A stretch of DNA of 64,000 bases from CAVSVP01 sp963731125. Lineage in GTDB: Bacteria > Pseudomonadota > Gammaproteobacteria > Competibacterales > Competibacteraceae. This document shows positions 53,080 to 61,950 of this stretch, one piece after another. The translations under genes were made by a program, and so were the position numbers. The first letter of the stretch is position 1. Every line of letters starts with the position of its first letter. Location of the stretch: contig CAVSVP010000015.1 in the NCBI GenBank assembly GCA_963731125.1, positions 44,711 through 108,710 of the forward strand, written 5' to 3'. The notes under the pieces were generated by a model. It was given only the letters and a program-made list of their open reading frames with translations, did not search any database and was not told where the DNA came from.

Positions 53080-54225
53080 TTAATGCGCCAGCAGATCAGT
53101 AATAACTTCATCGGCCAGAGCAAAGGCCACGCTCATCCCGATCTCGCTGGTTATTAAGACGAGCCGGATCGCAGGGGTTGGCGACAAAATCAGATGATCG
53201 TATTGTTCCGAATAAGCATAGACGCCGGACCAGCGTTCGACGATCCGGGTATTCTTAATGTTTACTAATGCCTTGGCATGTTGTAGCAGCAATTCATCGA
53301 TCCGTCCCGAGTTAAAGGGTGAAGGCGTTAATCCGTACTCATGAGAATCACCGACAATTAGATCTCCGGCAAAGCCCTGACAGAGAATCAGATGAACACC
53401 GAAGCGCAAGGTTTCGAATTTATCGGCTTCCAGGCGTTTGCGTAGCCGGGGCAGGCTGGGGCATTGGGCAAAGGCTGGGTAGCGCAGCAGACTGAGGCCC
53501 GACAGCAATATGCAGGGTAACTGCCAGCCACGGGGCTGCAGCCCGATGCGCAACATCTGTAACTTACAGCGGGTAAGGGCTTGCCGGGCGAGCAAGTCAG
53601 CGTACAACGTTTGATAATCGTCACCGGGGCAGACCACGGCGCGTTCGGCCTGCCAATTTCCCAGGCTGGTCTCGATCCGCGGTAACTCCAGCCCCTGTAC
53701 CTGCGCTCCCCATACGAAACGGACGTCGTAGACCTCTTCTAAATAACGGATAATAGCAGGGATAGCCTCGCGTGGTCTTACTTGTACCTCGTACTGACTC
53801 CAAAGGCCGCCGCGCAAGGCTCGGTTTTGCAGCATCGGCAGTCTTACCAGGGTTTCCCGGGGGTCCAGTAGCCGACATTGCCCCCCTAAGGCGCCGGTTT
53901 GCAAATAAAATTCCGATAACACATCCCACTCATCCCGATGATTTGCTACGATTACGCTGCCGCAGCGATGCACGGCAAAATTTGCCTTGACCGCTAAATC
54001 CAACCATATCTCCCGGCTCTTTAACGCCCATTCCTGGGTTTTCCCAGCTTCCAGAAGCAGGGTAAACAGCAGTCCAAGACTGCGTACGGAAGCGCCAACC
54101 GGATATTCGCTGCGTTCAAAGACAACCACCGAAAGTCCCTTCTTTGCGGCGGCCAGAGCATGGGCTAGTCCTTCAATCCCTGCGCCGACGATCGCCAAAT
54201 CCGCACTCTTTTCTTGCGCCATCAT
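53080..54225 (-). CDS. FAD-dependent oxidoreductase of the DAAO/GlpD-like group (TIGR03364-like)
   Basis: The 381-residue protein has an N-terminal FAD Rossmann motif (LAIVGAGIEGLAHALAAAKKG) followed by GASVRSLGLLF and, further on, VVCPGDDYQTLYADLLA. The pattern agrees with the TIGR03364 amine/D-amino-acid oxidase-like family, whose members are often found next to phosphonate or aminoethylphosphonate genes. None is present here, so the substrate is unknown. It is 52 bp upstream of the adenylyltransferase gene and probably cotranscribed with it. Confidence 0.83.
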   Translation of the reverse strand: MMAQEKSADLAIVGAGIEGLAHALAAAKKGLSVVVFERSEYPVGASVRSLGLLFTLLLEAGKTQEWALKSREIWLDLAVKANFAVHRCGSVIVANHRDEWDVLSEFYLQTGALGGQCRLLDPRETLVRLPMLQNRALRGGLWSQYEVQVRPREAIPAIIRYLEEVYDVRFVWGAQVQGLELPRIETSLGNWQAERAVVCPGDDYQTLYADLLARQALTRCKLQMLRIGLQPRGWQLPCILLSGLSLLRYPAFAQCPSLPRLRKRLEADKFETLRFGVHLILCQGFAGDLIVGDSHEYGLTPSPFNSGRIDELLLQHAKALVNIKNTRIVERWSGVYAYSEQYDHLILSPTPAIRLVLITSEIGMSVAFALADEVITDLLAH

Positions 54226-54496
54226 TCTCTTGTCCCGTACTAAACCATGCTAAACCTTAAAAGGCTTGGGCAAATTAGTTTGTGAACCATTGTTAAATAA
54301 ACAGGAAACGATCAGTTAAATCAATGTATGTCCGATTCGATCCGCTACGGCCTGCACTTTTATCGAGCGCCGAGCGGCTTGCTCATGATTGCAAAAACAG
54401 TTTACCGATTTGGGAAATACATCTGAATTATTTTGTCCTTATATTGTCTTTGACAAAGATGGGACATTTTATGATAACGTTTTGAGGAGCCAGGCG

Positions 54497-55255
54497 ATGA
54501 CACCCGATACAGTAACCCGTTACGCCAGCGTTGATTCCGAGGAAGTGGCCCGTTATGCGGCCTTGGCCGACACATGGTGGGATAAGGGGGGGCCATTCTG
54601 GCCCCTGCACCGACTGAATGAATTGCGGGTGCAGTATATCCGGGATAAAGTGTGCCACTTCTTTCAGCGTAATCCTGCCTCGGTCAAACCGCTCGAAGGA
54701 CTGCGGATGCTGGATATCGGCTGTGGCGGCGGTATTCTCAGTGAAGCGATGAGTCATTTAGGGGCTCAGATGCATGGTATCGATGTAGTGGAACGCAACA
54801 TTGTTGTGGCCCGCCATCATGCCCGGCAGACAGGTCTGGCTATCCGTTATGAAACGGTTGCCGCAGAAGCCCTGGCGCAACAGGGAAACAAATACGATGT
54901 CGTTCTCAACATGGAAGTCGTGGAACATGTGGCTGATCTGCCTGGCTTCGTTCATGCCTGTACCCAGCTAGTGAGATCCGGTGGCTTGTTAATCATTGCC
55001 ACGATTAACCGGACATGGCTCTCTTGGTTAACCGCTATTATCGGTGCGGAGTATATACTGCGGTGGTTGCCAAAGGGCACTCATCAATGGCGCCGGTTTC
55101 CCAAGCCTGCCGAACTTGAGGAATTATTGACGAAAGACCAGTTGCAGGTTATTGCCAGGACGGGGGTTCGGGTTAACCCCTTGACCCGGTATATGTCATT
55201 GACCCCCTTTATGGGGATAAACTATATGTTGGTGGCAGAAAAAAAGAGTGCCTAG
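54497..55255 (+). CDS. ubiG: Ubiquinone biosynthesis O-methyltransferase
   Basis: UbiG performs both O-methylations in ubiquinone synthesis. From ATG 54497 the protein has 252 residues, within the family range (240-250). The preferred start has GAGGAG (54484-54489) at the right distance; the longer frame from 54389 would add 36 residues without family sense. Visible are the SAM motif MLDIGCGGGILSEAM, ARYAALADTWWDKGGPFWPLHRLN and MEVVEHVADLPGFV. The gene is away from the other ubi genes at 23.8-27 kb. Confidence 0.94.
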   Translation: MTPDTVTRYASVDSEEVARYAALADTWWDKGGPFWPLHRLNELRVQYIRDKVCHFFQRNPASVKPLEGLRMLDIGCGGGILSEAMSHLGAQMHGIDVVERNIVVARHHARQTGLAIRYETVAAEALAQQGNKYDVVLNMEVVEHVADLPGFVHACTQLVRSGGLLIIATINRTWLSWLTAIIGAEYILRWLPKGTHQWRRFPKPAELEELLTKDQLQVIARTGVRVNPLTRYMSLTPFMGINYMLVAEKKSA

Positions 55256-55315
55256 CCTACGTTCATCCGTAGTTTTGAGTCTAAGATAAAGCCAACTCTG
55301 GAGGAAGAAGACGCC

Positions 55316-56242
55316 ATGAAAGTTGCAGTGATCGGCGGAACGGGTTTCGTTGGCACTTATCTCATTGAAGCCTTGCTGGAAGAGGGCCATCAACCGGTTC
55401 TACTGGTGCGGCCTGGGAGCGAGGGAAAAGCCGAATACCGGGAACAATGCACGCTGGTACCGGGTAAGGTGCAAGATGCGGAGGCGCTGCGTAAAACCTT
55501 GGAAGGCTGCGATGCGGCCATTTACAATATCGGGATTCTCCGTGAGTTTGAAAGCAAGGGAATTACCTTTGAAGAATTGCAATACCGGGGCGCCGCACGG
55601 ACCATGGATGTGGCGGTCAAGACGGGCGTCAAACGTTTTCTGCTGATGAGCGCTAACGGCGTCAAGGCCGATGGGACAGCCTATCAGACAACAAAGTACC
55701 GAGCCGAGCAGCATGTAAAAGCCACCGAGCTAGACTGGACCATCTTCCGTCCCTCCGTCATGTTCGGTGATCCGCGAGGTAAGATGGAATTTTGTACGCA
55801 GCTCCAGCAGCAGCTAATTAACCCGCTGCTGCCCGCTCCGCTTTTCTATGAGGGGCTATTGCCGCTGAATGCCGGTTCCTTTGTCATGGCGCCGATTCAT
55901 GTGAAGGATGTGGCCACGGCCTTCAGCAAGTCTCTTACCATGCCGGAAACCGTGCACCAGACCTATGGACTGTGTGGACCCGACACATTTGACTGGAAAA
56001 CCATTGTTCAGATCCTCGCTAAAGCCAGCGGTAAACATAAGATTGCTTTACCGGTGCCGGCTTTTGTAGTCAAGTTGGCCGCGGCTATGCTGGATCGGTT
56101 TGAATTCTTTCCACTATCCCAGGAGCAGCTCATTATGCTTTTGGAAGGCAATGCCTGCGACTCGTCGGAGGCTTTCCGGCTCTTTGAGATAACACCGACC
56201 CCTTTTAATGAAAATTCATTGAACTATTTAAACCGGCATTGA
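55316..56242 (+). CDS. NAD(P)-binding SDR-like protein (complex I NDUFA9-type)
   Basis: The 308-residue atypical short-chain dehydrogenase has the N-terminal motif VAVIGGTGFVGTYLIEALLEEGHQPVLLVR, the NMR-like segment LLMSANGVKADGTAYQTTKYRAEQ with the Tyr/Lys couple, and IFRPSVMFGDP. This resembles complex I-associated NDUFA9-like proteins and isoflavone-reductase-like NAD-binding proteins. Function is unknown. GGAGG stands before the ATG at 55316. Confidence 0.83.
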   Translation: MKVAVIGGTGFVGTYLIEALLEEGHQPVLLVRPGSEGKAEYREQCTLVPGKVQDAEALRKTLEGCDAAIYNIGILREFESKGITFEELQYRGAARTMDVAVKTGVKRFLLMSANGVKADGTAYQTTKYRAEQHVKATELDWTIFRPSVMFGDPRGKMEFCTQLQQQLINPLLPAPLFYEGLLPLNAGSFVMAPIHVKDVATAFSKSLTMPETVHQTYGLCGPDTFDWKTIVQILAKASGKHKIALPVPAFVVKLAAAMLDRFEFFPLSQEQLIMLLEGNACDSSEAFRLFEITPTPFNENSLNYLNRH

Positions 56243-56437
56243 TGGCTAAGCACCAAGCCTGAAAAGATTAGGGAATTCCGGAAAATGGGTCCGGTGATTC
56301 CCATCAGGGTTTCTACGGATTGACATGGCTTCACCAGCACTGAGAATAGGAATGGGCCAGCTTAGGCCGTGAGGCTAGCGCAACGCGTCAATGCCTTTCC
56401 ATTTATCCTATTTCTTCAATCACCGAAGGAGTGACAG

Positions 56438-56503
56438 ATGAAGCCTATTGTTGTCATTGCCGGTGTGGCAAGGTTTGGCGGCATAGCCGTTGCGGAGGGA
56501 TAA
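56438..56503 (+). CDS. Possible small ORF (21 residues), perhaps a remnant
   Basis: ATG 56438 follows GAAGGAGTG at a good distance, and the frame reads MKPIVVIAGVARFGGIAVAE before a TAA at 56501. The opening looks like the beginning of a nucleotide-binding Rossmann protein (VVIAG..GG), which suggests the decayed 5' end of a longer gene rather than a true peptide. A leader peptide is the alternative. Confidence 0.3.
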   Translation: MKPIVVIAGVARFGGIAVAEG

Positions 56504-56507
56504 GCTC

Positions 56508-56675
56508 ATGCAAACTCATGGAGAAAAAACCCTGCAGGTGCAGACCAAGGCCGCTATTGAGAGTATGAAGATCTACTTTACGGCCTGCCGCAGCGGTGTT
56601 CCGCGGCAGGAGAGAAAAAAACTTGAGCAAGCGTGGTTAAGTGCGGTTCGCAACCTGCGTAGCCCATCTTCCTGA
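56508..56675 (+). CDS. Small hypothetical protein (55 residues)
   Basis: ATG 56508 is preceded by GGAGGG at 56494-56499 (8-bp spacing). The 55-residue product is Lys/Arg-rich with a probable helix (TKAAIESMKIYFTACRSGV) and a basic end (RQERKKLEQAWLSAVRNLRS). I recognise no family. It overlaps nothing else and follows the 21-codon frame by 4 bp. Reality as a gene is uncertain. Confidence 0.35.
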   Translation: MQTHGEKTLQVQTKAAIESMKIYFTACRSGVPRQERKKLEQAWLSAVRNLRSPSS

Positions 56676-56824
56676 ACGGTTACGTCGCTGGCAGGAGTTA
56701 TACAGTGCTTCTTTGCTTTTTTTTCGACGACAGTCGAAGCCGTCAGGTCTGTTGTTGTCGTTAAGGACTGTGCACGAAACAACGTCCCGATTTAACCTTC
56801 CCGTACCGGGATTTGACTTAAAGA

Positions 56825-56870
56825 CTCCTCACCCTAAACTTTATCCTCTTCCTTTCAAGGGGGAGAGGGA
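56825..56870. repeat. REP-like palindromic element 1
   Basis: CTCCTCACCCT ... CAAGGGGGAGAGGGA resembles the common intergenic REP type CCCTCACCC(N)CCCTCTCCC/GGGAGAGGG found in many proteobacterial genomes. The arms are imperfect. It is repeated in inverted form at 56898-56936 and in similar form at 63080-63113. Confidence 0.65.
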
Positions 56871-56897
56871 ATAAATCTTTTAGCGTTAGACGCTTAA

Positions 56898-56936
56898 CTC
56901 ACTCTCCCATGGTGGAAGAGGGATGGGGTGAGGGGG
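56898..56936. repeat. REP-like palindromic element 2 (inverted relative to 1)
   Basis: CTCACTCTCCCATGGTGGAAGAG and GGATGGGGTGAGGGGG form the same REP-like pattern read from the other strand. Together with element 1 it makes a head-to-head pair about 30 bp apart, as is common for REP/BIME units. Confidence 0.65.
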
Positions 56937-57189
56937 AAATTGGCCAAAGTCCAGCTAAGGTGATTTCCAAAAAAACTCCTACCTGTCGCCCGAATGAAGC
57001 GCAGCGTAATCCAGGGCTTGAGGTGTCTATCTACTCCAAACCCGGATTCCGCTAGTGCTCCATCCAGGCTACAAAAGACCATCATTTAAATAAAGTTTAA
57101 GCTTTTTGTGAGAATTTCCACTTCACAATAAACGTTTTTTTGCCAGAATAAAGGTCACCTTCACTAACCTAGCAGCAGGGAGCCTGGCA

Positions 57190-59970
57190 ATGAATCATTC
57201 ATTACAGGGAGCACAGCTCCGCGAATTCATCGATACGAGTAATTCTGAAGAGGCACTTGCGCTCTTGCAGGAACATACATCCGAGCTACTGACGGATGCT
57301 GCCATCGCCGATCTGAAACAGTGGCGGGATGAAGAGGCCAATAATGATCGGCAGAAGCGGTTGGATGAACGTTTACAGATGCTGAAGGAGGCCAAGGGAT
57401 GGCGTGACTGGTGGGAACAGGCCTCCCCCGCGGAACAACTCTTTGCTCGCTTTCTGTACACAGAGCACGCTGACGATATGATGGCCCTGGCCTTGAATGC
57501 TTCGCCGGAGGAGCTTGATGAGCTTGATGAGCTTGATGAGCTTGAGAACATAGCGGAGGCTGAATCGGCAAAGGCCGAAGGGGATGAAGCTGAAGCGATT
57601 CGCGAGCGACTGGCCATTCTGCGGGAGCTTCGCGAACCAGGCGGCGGTTTAGAGCAAGCCAGGACACTTATAGATAAGCTCATCGAATGGATGAAAGCGC
57701 CTGACGGGGCCGCTTCAGAAGCCTACTTGCAGCAACATGCTAATGAGTTGCTGACCGATCAGGCTCAGGCAATGTTGGAGCTGCTGCTGCGGATGAACGA
57801 TAACAATGCGCAGATGCAGTGGCTTTTGGGGCTGCTTGCGCGGTGTCACGAGCTGGGTATCGCCGAAGCCTACGCCGAATTACGCAACTCGAGTGAAGCC
57901 GCCGAAGAGCCAACTCTCAACCCAGTCCAGCAAGCCGTACTTGAGTTCCTCGAGGCCGAGACCGACGCTGCGGCGCGTGAACTGCTGGCTGTCAACGACA
58001 GTCCGCTGCTCACACTGGATGCCCGCCGTCTTCTCGAGAGCTATGTCGAAGCCTCTGGACAGCAGAATGCAGAGTTGCGTGCTCGCCTGGAAGCACGCCT
58101 TGCCCTGTGGCACAAAGTACGCTTGGGTCCCAAGCCCGAAGTGGTGCAGCCTCCGTCGACGCCGCCTCCTGAGCTTATCACTTCGGGACGACCCGGTGAG
58201 CTCGAATTCCAAGTTCCCGGAAAAGCCAAATACTGGATTATCGAAGCAAGTCACTGCGCCATCGGTGACAATGCGCAGACCCTAAACATTCTCAACGTCG
58301 GGCGGGTGCCGCTGCAATGGCAAAAACCCCAGCAGTTCAGAACCGATCTGACGGAATCTGCCGTTGGACGAATTGACGAATTGAATGACCTTCACGAGCG
58401 CCTGCAGAGCGGCGCTAGCGCCGCCGTTGTCGGCAAAGGAATCTCACGGGGCGCGAGCGGTGCCGTGCGCGGTATTCCCGGCGTGGGAAAGAGCACACTG
58501 GCGGCGCTGTACGCCGAGCAGTATGCGGAACACTACCCGGGCGGCGTGATTTGGCTGCAGTTGGGACCCAGCTATACCACGGCAGAAAGCGTCGGGCCGG
58601 TGATCAGCGAGTTGGCTGCTTTTGCTTACAGCGGCGATGTGCAGGCATATCGGGCATTATCGCTGGCGCAGCCGGCAACCACTCCGGAGCAGGCGCTTGC
58701 TAGTCTGAAGCACGCGATTTTCAAACCGGAGGCGGTTAAGCTGCTGCTAAGTGGCCATGGTCCTCTCCTCATCATCGTTGACGACGTGTGGGACAAGGCG
58801 GTGCTTAAAACCATCCGGGCTGCCAGGCCCCACGATGCGTCCCTACTGGTGACAACTCGGGACAGCCGGGTGGCCAACCAAGTGGGCAACGCGTTGGAGC
58901 TAGACGTGCTCAGCGAGGACGATGCCCTCGCGATGATTGATGAACGGCTGCCGGGCATGGAAGTGCTGCTGGCCAAGCACTTAGCCGAGGTGGTTGGTTA
59001 TCACCCGCTGGCGCTCGAGATTGCGCTGGGCGATCTCGTCGAGCAAGATCAAGAGGATTGGCCCGATTGCACTGCTAAGATCAGCAGGCTCGTCGATACT
59101 GGGGAGAGCCTGGATTTTCTGCCGCTGAGCGACGACACGGACCGCGAGCAGAAACTGGCGGCTGTACTTCGCTACAGCTACGATGCCCTCGGACAACGGA
59201 CTGAGGGTGAATGGCTTCAGTGTCATTTCCGCGCGTTGGGCACTTTTGCCCGCGAGGCGGACTTCGCTACCGCGGCGGTGGCGATGCTCTGGCAGATCGA
59301 TGAAAAACCAGCGAAGGAACATCTCTTGGTATTCCGTGCCCGCTCGCTGCTGAGCGGTCGCTCCGGACAGTGGCGCCAGCACAGCATGCTTCGCAGCTAT
59401 GCGCTCAGCCTGCAAGACAACAGCGAGCGGCTGCAGTGGGCGGAGCGCCATGCCGAGTATTACCTGGCGCGGATGCGGGAGGCTGATAACGAGAACCAGT
59501 TCTATAGAATGGCGCCCGAGTTGCCCAACTTACGCCACGTCTTTGACTGGGCGGTGCAGGAAGGGCTGGGACTTGCCCAGGATCTGCTCGGATACAGCGC
59601 CGACCTGCTTCGCAGCCAGAACTTAGGCGAAGAGTACCTCGCCTGGGCGCAGCGGGTGCTGGACCGGGCTCGACACATCGGCGGTAACGAAGAGATTGGC
59701 CACGCTTTTAACAGTTTGGGTAATGCACTGCAAGCAGCGGCCACGCTGATCTACGGCAAGGACCGGGGGGCGCGGCTGCGCGAGGCGCTGGCGGCCTATG
59801 AGGAGGCGTTGGCGCGGTGCCGTGACGTGCCCTTGCAGTATGCGACCACGCAGAACAATCGGGCGCTCTTGCTGAGGGATCTGGCGGGGTTGCCGGGGGA
59901 GGACCGGGGGGCGCGGCTGCGCGAGGCGCTGGCGGCCTATGAGGAGGCGTTGAAGCGCTGCGCGCGCTAG
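57190..59970 (+). CDS. NLR-like STAND NTPase (NB-ARC, TPR-like repeats), 5' part of an IS-split gene
   Basis: The 926-residue fragment has three helical modules at residues 1-75, 156-232 and 246-310, which are related to each other (pattern EYLxxHxxELLTxxAxxLL). A short motif AKYWIIEASHCAIGDNAQTLNI follows at 346-367, then an NB-ARC-type ATPase (P-loop GIPGVGKSTLAAL at 428, Walker B LLIIVDDVWD at 526, LVTTRD at 553, GYHPLAL at 603), a helical arm with YSYDAL and LLSGRSGQWRQHSMLRSYAL, and from residue 858 the first TPR-like 47-residue repeats. It ends in KRCAR where an insertion element begins. By family it is an immune receptor-like protein whose effector is the TIR protein at 62489. The interruption probably inactivates it. 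Confidence 0.85.
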   Translation: MNHSLQGAQLREFIDTSNSEEALALLQEHTSELLTDAAIADLKQWRDEEANNDRQKRLDERLQMLKEAKGWRDWWEQASPAEQLFARFLYTEHADDMMALALNASPEELDELDELDELENIAEAESAKAEGDEAEAIRERLAILRELREPGGGLEQARTLIDKLIEWMKAPDGAASEAYLQQHANELLTDQAQAMLELLLRMNDNNAQMQWLLGLLARCHELGIAEAYAELRNSSEAAEEPTLNPVQQAVLEFLEAETDAAARELLAVNDSPLLTLDARRLLESYVEASGQQNAELRARLEARLALWHKVRLGPKPEVVQPPSTPPPELITSGRPGELEFQVPGKAKYWIIEASHCAIGDNAQTLNILNVGRVPLQWQKPQQFRTDLTESAVGRIDELNDLHERLQSGASAAVVGKGISRGASGAVRGIPGVGKSTLAALYAEQYAEHYPGGVIWLQLGPSYTTAESVGPVISELAAFAYSGDVQAYRALSLAQPATTPEQALASLKHAIFKPEAVKLLLSGHGPLLIIVDDVWDKAVLKTIRAARPHDASLLVTTRDSRVANQVGNALELDVLSEDDALAMIDERLPGMEVLLAKHLAEVVGYHPLALEIALGDLVEQDQEDWPDCTAKISRLVDTGESLDFLPLSDDTDREQKLAAVLRYSYDALGQRTEGEWLQCHFRALGTFAREADFATAAVAMLWQIDEKPAKEHLLVFRARSLLSGRSGQWRQHSMLRSYALSLQDNSERLQWAERHAEYYLARMREADNENQFYRMAPELPNLRHVFDWAVQEGLGLAQDLLGYSADLLRSQNLGEEYLAWAQRVLDRARHIGGNEEIGHAFNSLGNALQAAATLIYGKDRGARLREALAAYEEALARCRDVPLQYATTQNNRALLLRDLAGLPGEDRGARLREALAAYEEALKRCAR
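57511..57546 (+). repeat. Nine-base tandem repeat coding for (ELD)n
   Basis: Four copies of GAGCTTGAT (the last GAGCTTGAG) encode ELDELDELDELE in the linker between the first and second helical modules of the STAND protein. Copy number changes keep the frame, so the acidic linker length can vary. Confidence 0.9.
58222..58290 (+). other. Shared receptor-effector motif in the STAND protein (residues 345-367)
   Basis: The encoded segment KAKYWIIEASHCAIGDNAQT plus LNI is matched by the C-terminal tail of the TIR protein (62915-62986) with AKY, I, A, AIGDNA and NI identical at equal spacing. It lies between the third helical module and the NB-ARC domain and is predicted to be beta-prone. It looks like a homotypic signalling motif. 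Confidence 0.7.
59761..59961 (+). repeat. 141-bp coding tandem repeats (47-residue TPR-like units), first block
   Basis: Units start at 59761 and 59902 (GACCGGGGGGCGCGGCTG...), exactly 141 bp apart. The first encodes DRGARLREALAAYEEALARC through to LLLRDLAGLPGE. Identity between units is almost complete at the nucleotide level, including third positions. The second unit is cut by the insertion element after about 60 bp. The series resumes at 61656. Confidence 0.92.
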
Positions 59971-61655
59971 TTAATCACATTTATTTATGGTTTTGACTCC
60001 TCAGGAGTGCGTGCTAGCCCGCCGGGATCTAAGGTAAACTACGCTGTGTGAAGCAACGTAGTCAAGACCGATGGGAGCTAGCGATGAACAGCATGAACGA
60101 AACCCGAGGGAAAGACAATCGCCAAGCGATACTGGCGGAGACAGCCAAGCTAGTGGAGCGCGTGGAGCAGGCGTATGTGCAAGGCGAAGCGGTGCATGAA
60201 CTGGAGCGGGGCTTATTTGCTCAGCTGCTGCGGATGGGGCATCAGCTAGTGGAGCTGTTTTTTAGCTTATGTGGGCCAGGTGATCACGGGGCGCAAGTAA
60301 GCTTACCCGGTGGTCGGCAGGTCAAGCGCCTGGGGCGAAGCCGCGTTCGTGAGTATCGCTCGGTGTTTGGGGAGCATCAGCTGGAGCGGGTGGTGTACGG
60401 AACGCGGGAAGGTCAGAAGATCGACTGACGTGCCGCTGGATAGCCAGCGGCAGTAACCGGCGAGCAAGTTTTCCTATTTGCTCCAAGAGTGGGATCAGGC
60501 GCTGGTGAGGGAGGAGCGGGAGGCGCAGGTGAGCGAGACGCTGGAGCGGATGAGGGGGGTTCGGCAGTCGGTGCATAGTTTGGAGCGGATCAATCAGCAG
60601 TTGTCGGGTTCGGTAGAAGCATTTTGGGCGGGTCGGGAGCCAGCACCGGCGGCACAAGACGACGAGTTGGTGGTGTGTAGCGCGGACAGTAAAGGGGTGG
60701 TGAGGCGGCGTGCGGTCACCGCAGTCGACATGGTTGCTGAGCGTGACGTGGCGACTAGGGGGATGATGCGCAAACGGGGGCAAGAAAATGGGCGGTGCTT
60801 GGTGAGGCCGATCATGGCGCTTATGTTCGCACCGAGCAGGTGCTTGAGGCGCTGTTTACGGTCCCCTCCGCGTCGGGCACCCAACGCCCCGGCGGCCCAA
60901 GCCGTTGCATAAATACGTTCGGGCCAGCCTGGCGCGCGACGCGCAGGAGACGATGGCACCGTCCTATGCGGCGATCTTTGCTTGGCTCGCTGAGGAGCAG
61001 CGCCAGCGCAATCCCAGCAGCCAGCAGCGCGTTGTGGTACTGATGGATGGCCAACCCTCCCTGTGGCGTGCCGCGGAACAGGGGTTAGCCGGGGGAGCTA
61101 TGTGGAGGTGCTGGATCTGATGCACGCGTTGGGCTATCTCTGGGATGCGGCCGAGTTATTCCATCCCAGCGGTGCCCAAGGTCCGGGCACAGAGAGCGTC
61201 AAGCAGCAGCGTCTGGTGTTCGTCAAACAACAGGCCGAACGCCTGCTCAACGGTCAGGTACAGACCGTCATCGGCCGTCTGCGTGCCCAATCACCGACTG
61301 AGTGCGGCACAACGCGAGTCGCTCGCGAGGTTATCGGCTATTTGAGCACAATGTCGCACGGATGCAGTATGACCACTACCTGCAAGCGGGCTATCCCATC
61401 GCTTCGGGGGTGATTGAGGGGGCGTGTCGGGATGAGTGTGTGACCGGATGGGGCGCCGGCATGCGCGGGTGATGCGGCGCGAGGCGATGCGCGAGTTGCG
61501 CTGTATCGGTATCAATCAGGTCTGGGAGGCGTTTATGAAATTTCATATCGCACACGAAAACCAACGACTCTATCCCATGAAGGCGGCCAATGATGAGACG
61601 TTCTTACCCGATCGACTGATCGCCTAACAATATAGCGGAAGGCGGCTAAAGAGCC
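59965..61655 (+). mobile_element. Degenerate ISKra4-like insertion sequence inside the STAND gene
   Basis: About 1.69 kb interrupt the repeat region. The left side leaves the repeat after GCGTTGAAGCGCTGC and the right side returns to it at CCTACGAGGAGGCGTTG (61656). The content is a frameshifted transposase. The precise terminal inverted repeats were not resolved by eye, so the ends are accurate to about 20 bp. Confidence 0.75.
60048..61627 (+). pseudogene. ISKra4-family transposase, multiply frameshifted
   Basis: Translations in successive frames give ordered pieces of one transposase: 60048-60428 (GHQLVELFFSLCGPGDHG, LGRSRVREYRSVFGEHQLER), 60478-60780 (LLQEWDQALVREEREAQVSE, LVVCSADSKGVVRRRAVT), 60795-60870 (GEADHGAYVRTEQVLEALF), about 60905-61130 (VVVLMDGQPSLWRAAEQ) and on to 61627 (GMGRRHARVMRREAMRELRC-like end). 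At least one internal stop (near 60452) and several indels break the frame, so no active transposase can be made. Confidence 0.82.
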
Positions 61656-61950
61656 TACGAGGAGGCGTTGGCGCTGCGGTGTGACGTGCCCTTGCAGTAT
61701 GCGACAAACGCAGAACAATCGGGCGCTCTTGCTGAGGGATCTGGCGGGGTTGCCGGGGGAGGACCGGGGGGCGCGGCTGCGCGAGGCGCTGGCGGCCTAC
61801 GAGGAGGCGTTGGCGCGGTGCCGTGACGTGCCCTTGGATTATGCGCAAACGCAGAACAATCGGGCGCTCTTGCTGAGGGATCTGGCGGGGTTGCCGGGGG
61901 AGGACCGGGGGGCGCGGCTGCGCGAGGCGCTGGCGGCGGCTATCCAGGCG
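61656..61950 (+). repeat. 141-bp coding tandem repeats, second block
   Basis: Units begin at 61762 and 61903 (spacing 141 bp), preceded by a damaged unit from 61656. They are nearly identical to the block at 59761. The last unit diverges after the Ala-rich LREALAAAIQ. Removing the insertion gives about four or five units in the original gene. Confidence 0.9.

Larger units (their letters stand above)
56676..57189. other. Intergenic region with REP-like palindromes before the STAND gene
   Basis: The 514 bp hold no convincing gene. They contain two REP-like palindromes listed separately and, right before the STAND gene, a purine-rich ribosome site (CAGGGAG at about 57176-57182). GC content rises on entering the STAND gene. 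Confidence 0.5.

Noticed and set aside
59761..61950. Diversity-generating retroelement using the 141-bp repeats
   Set aside because: No reverse transcriptase gene or template repeat with adenine-specific changes is present.
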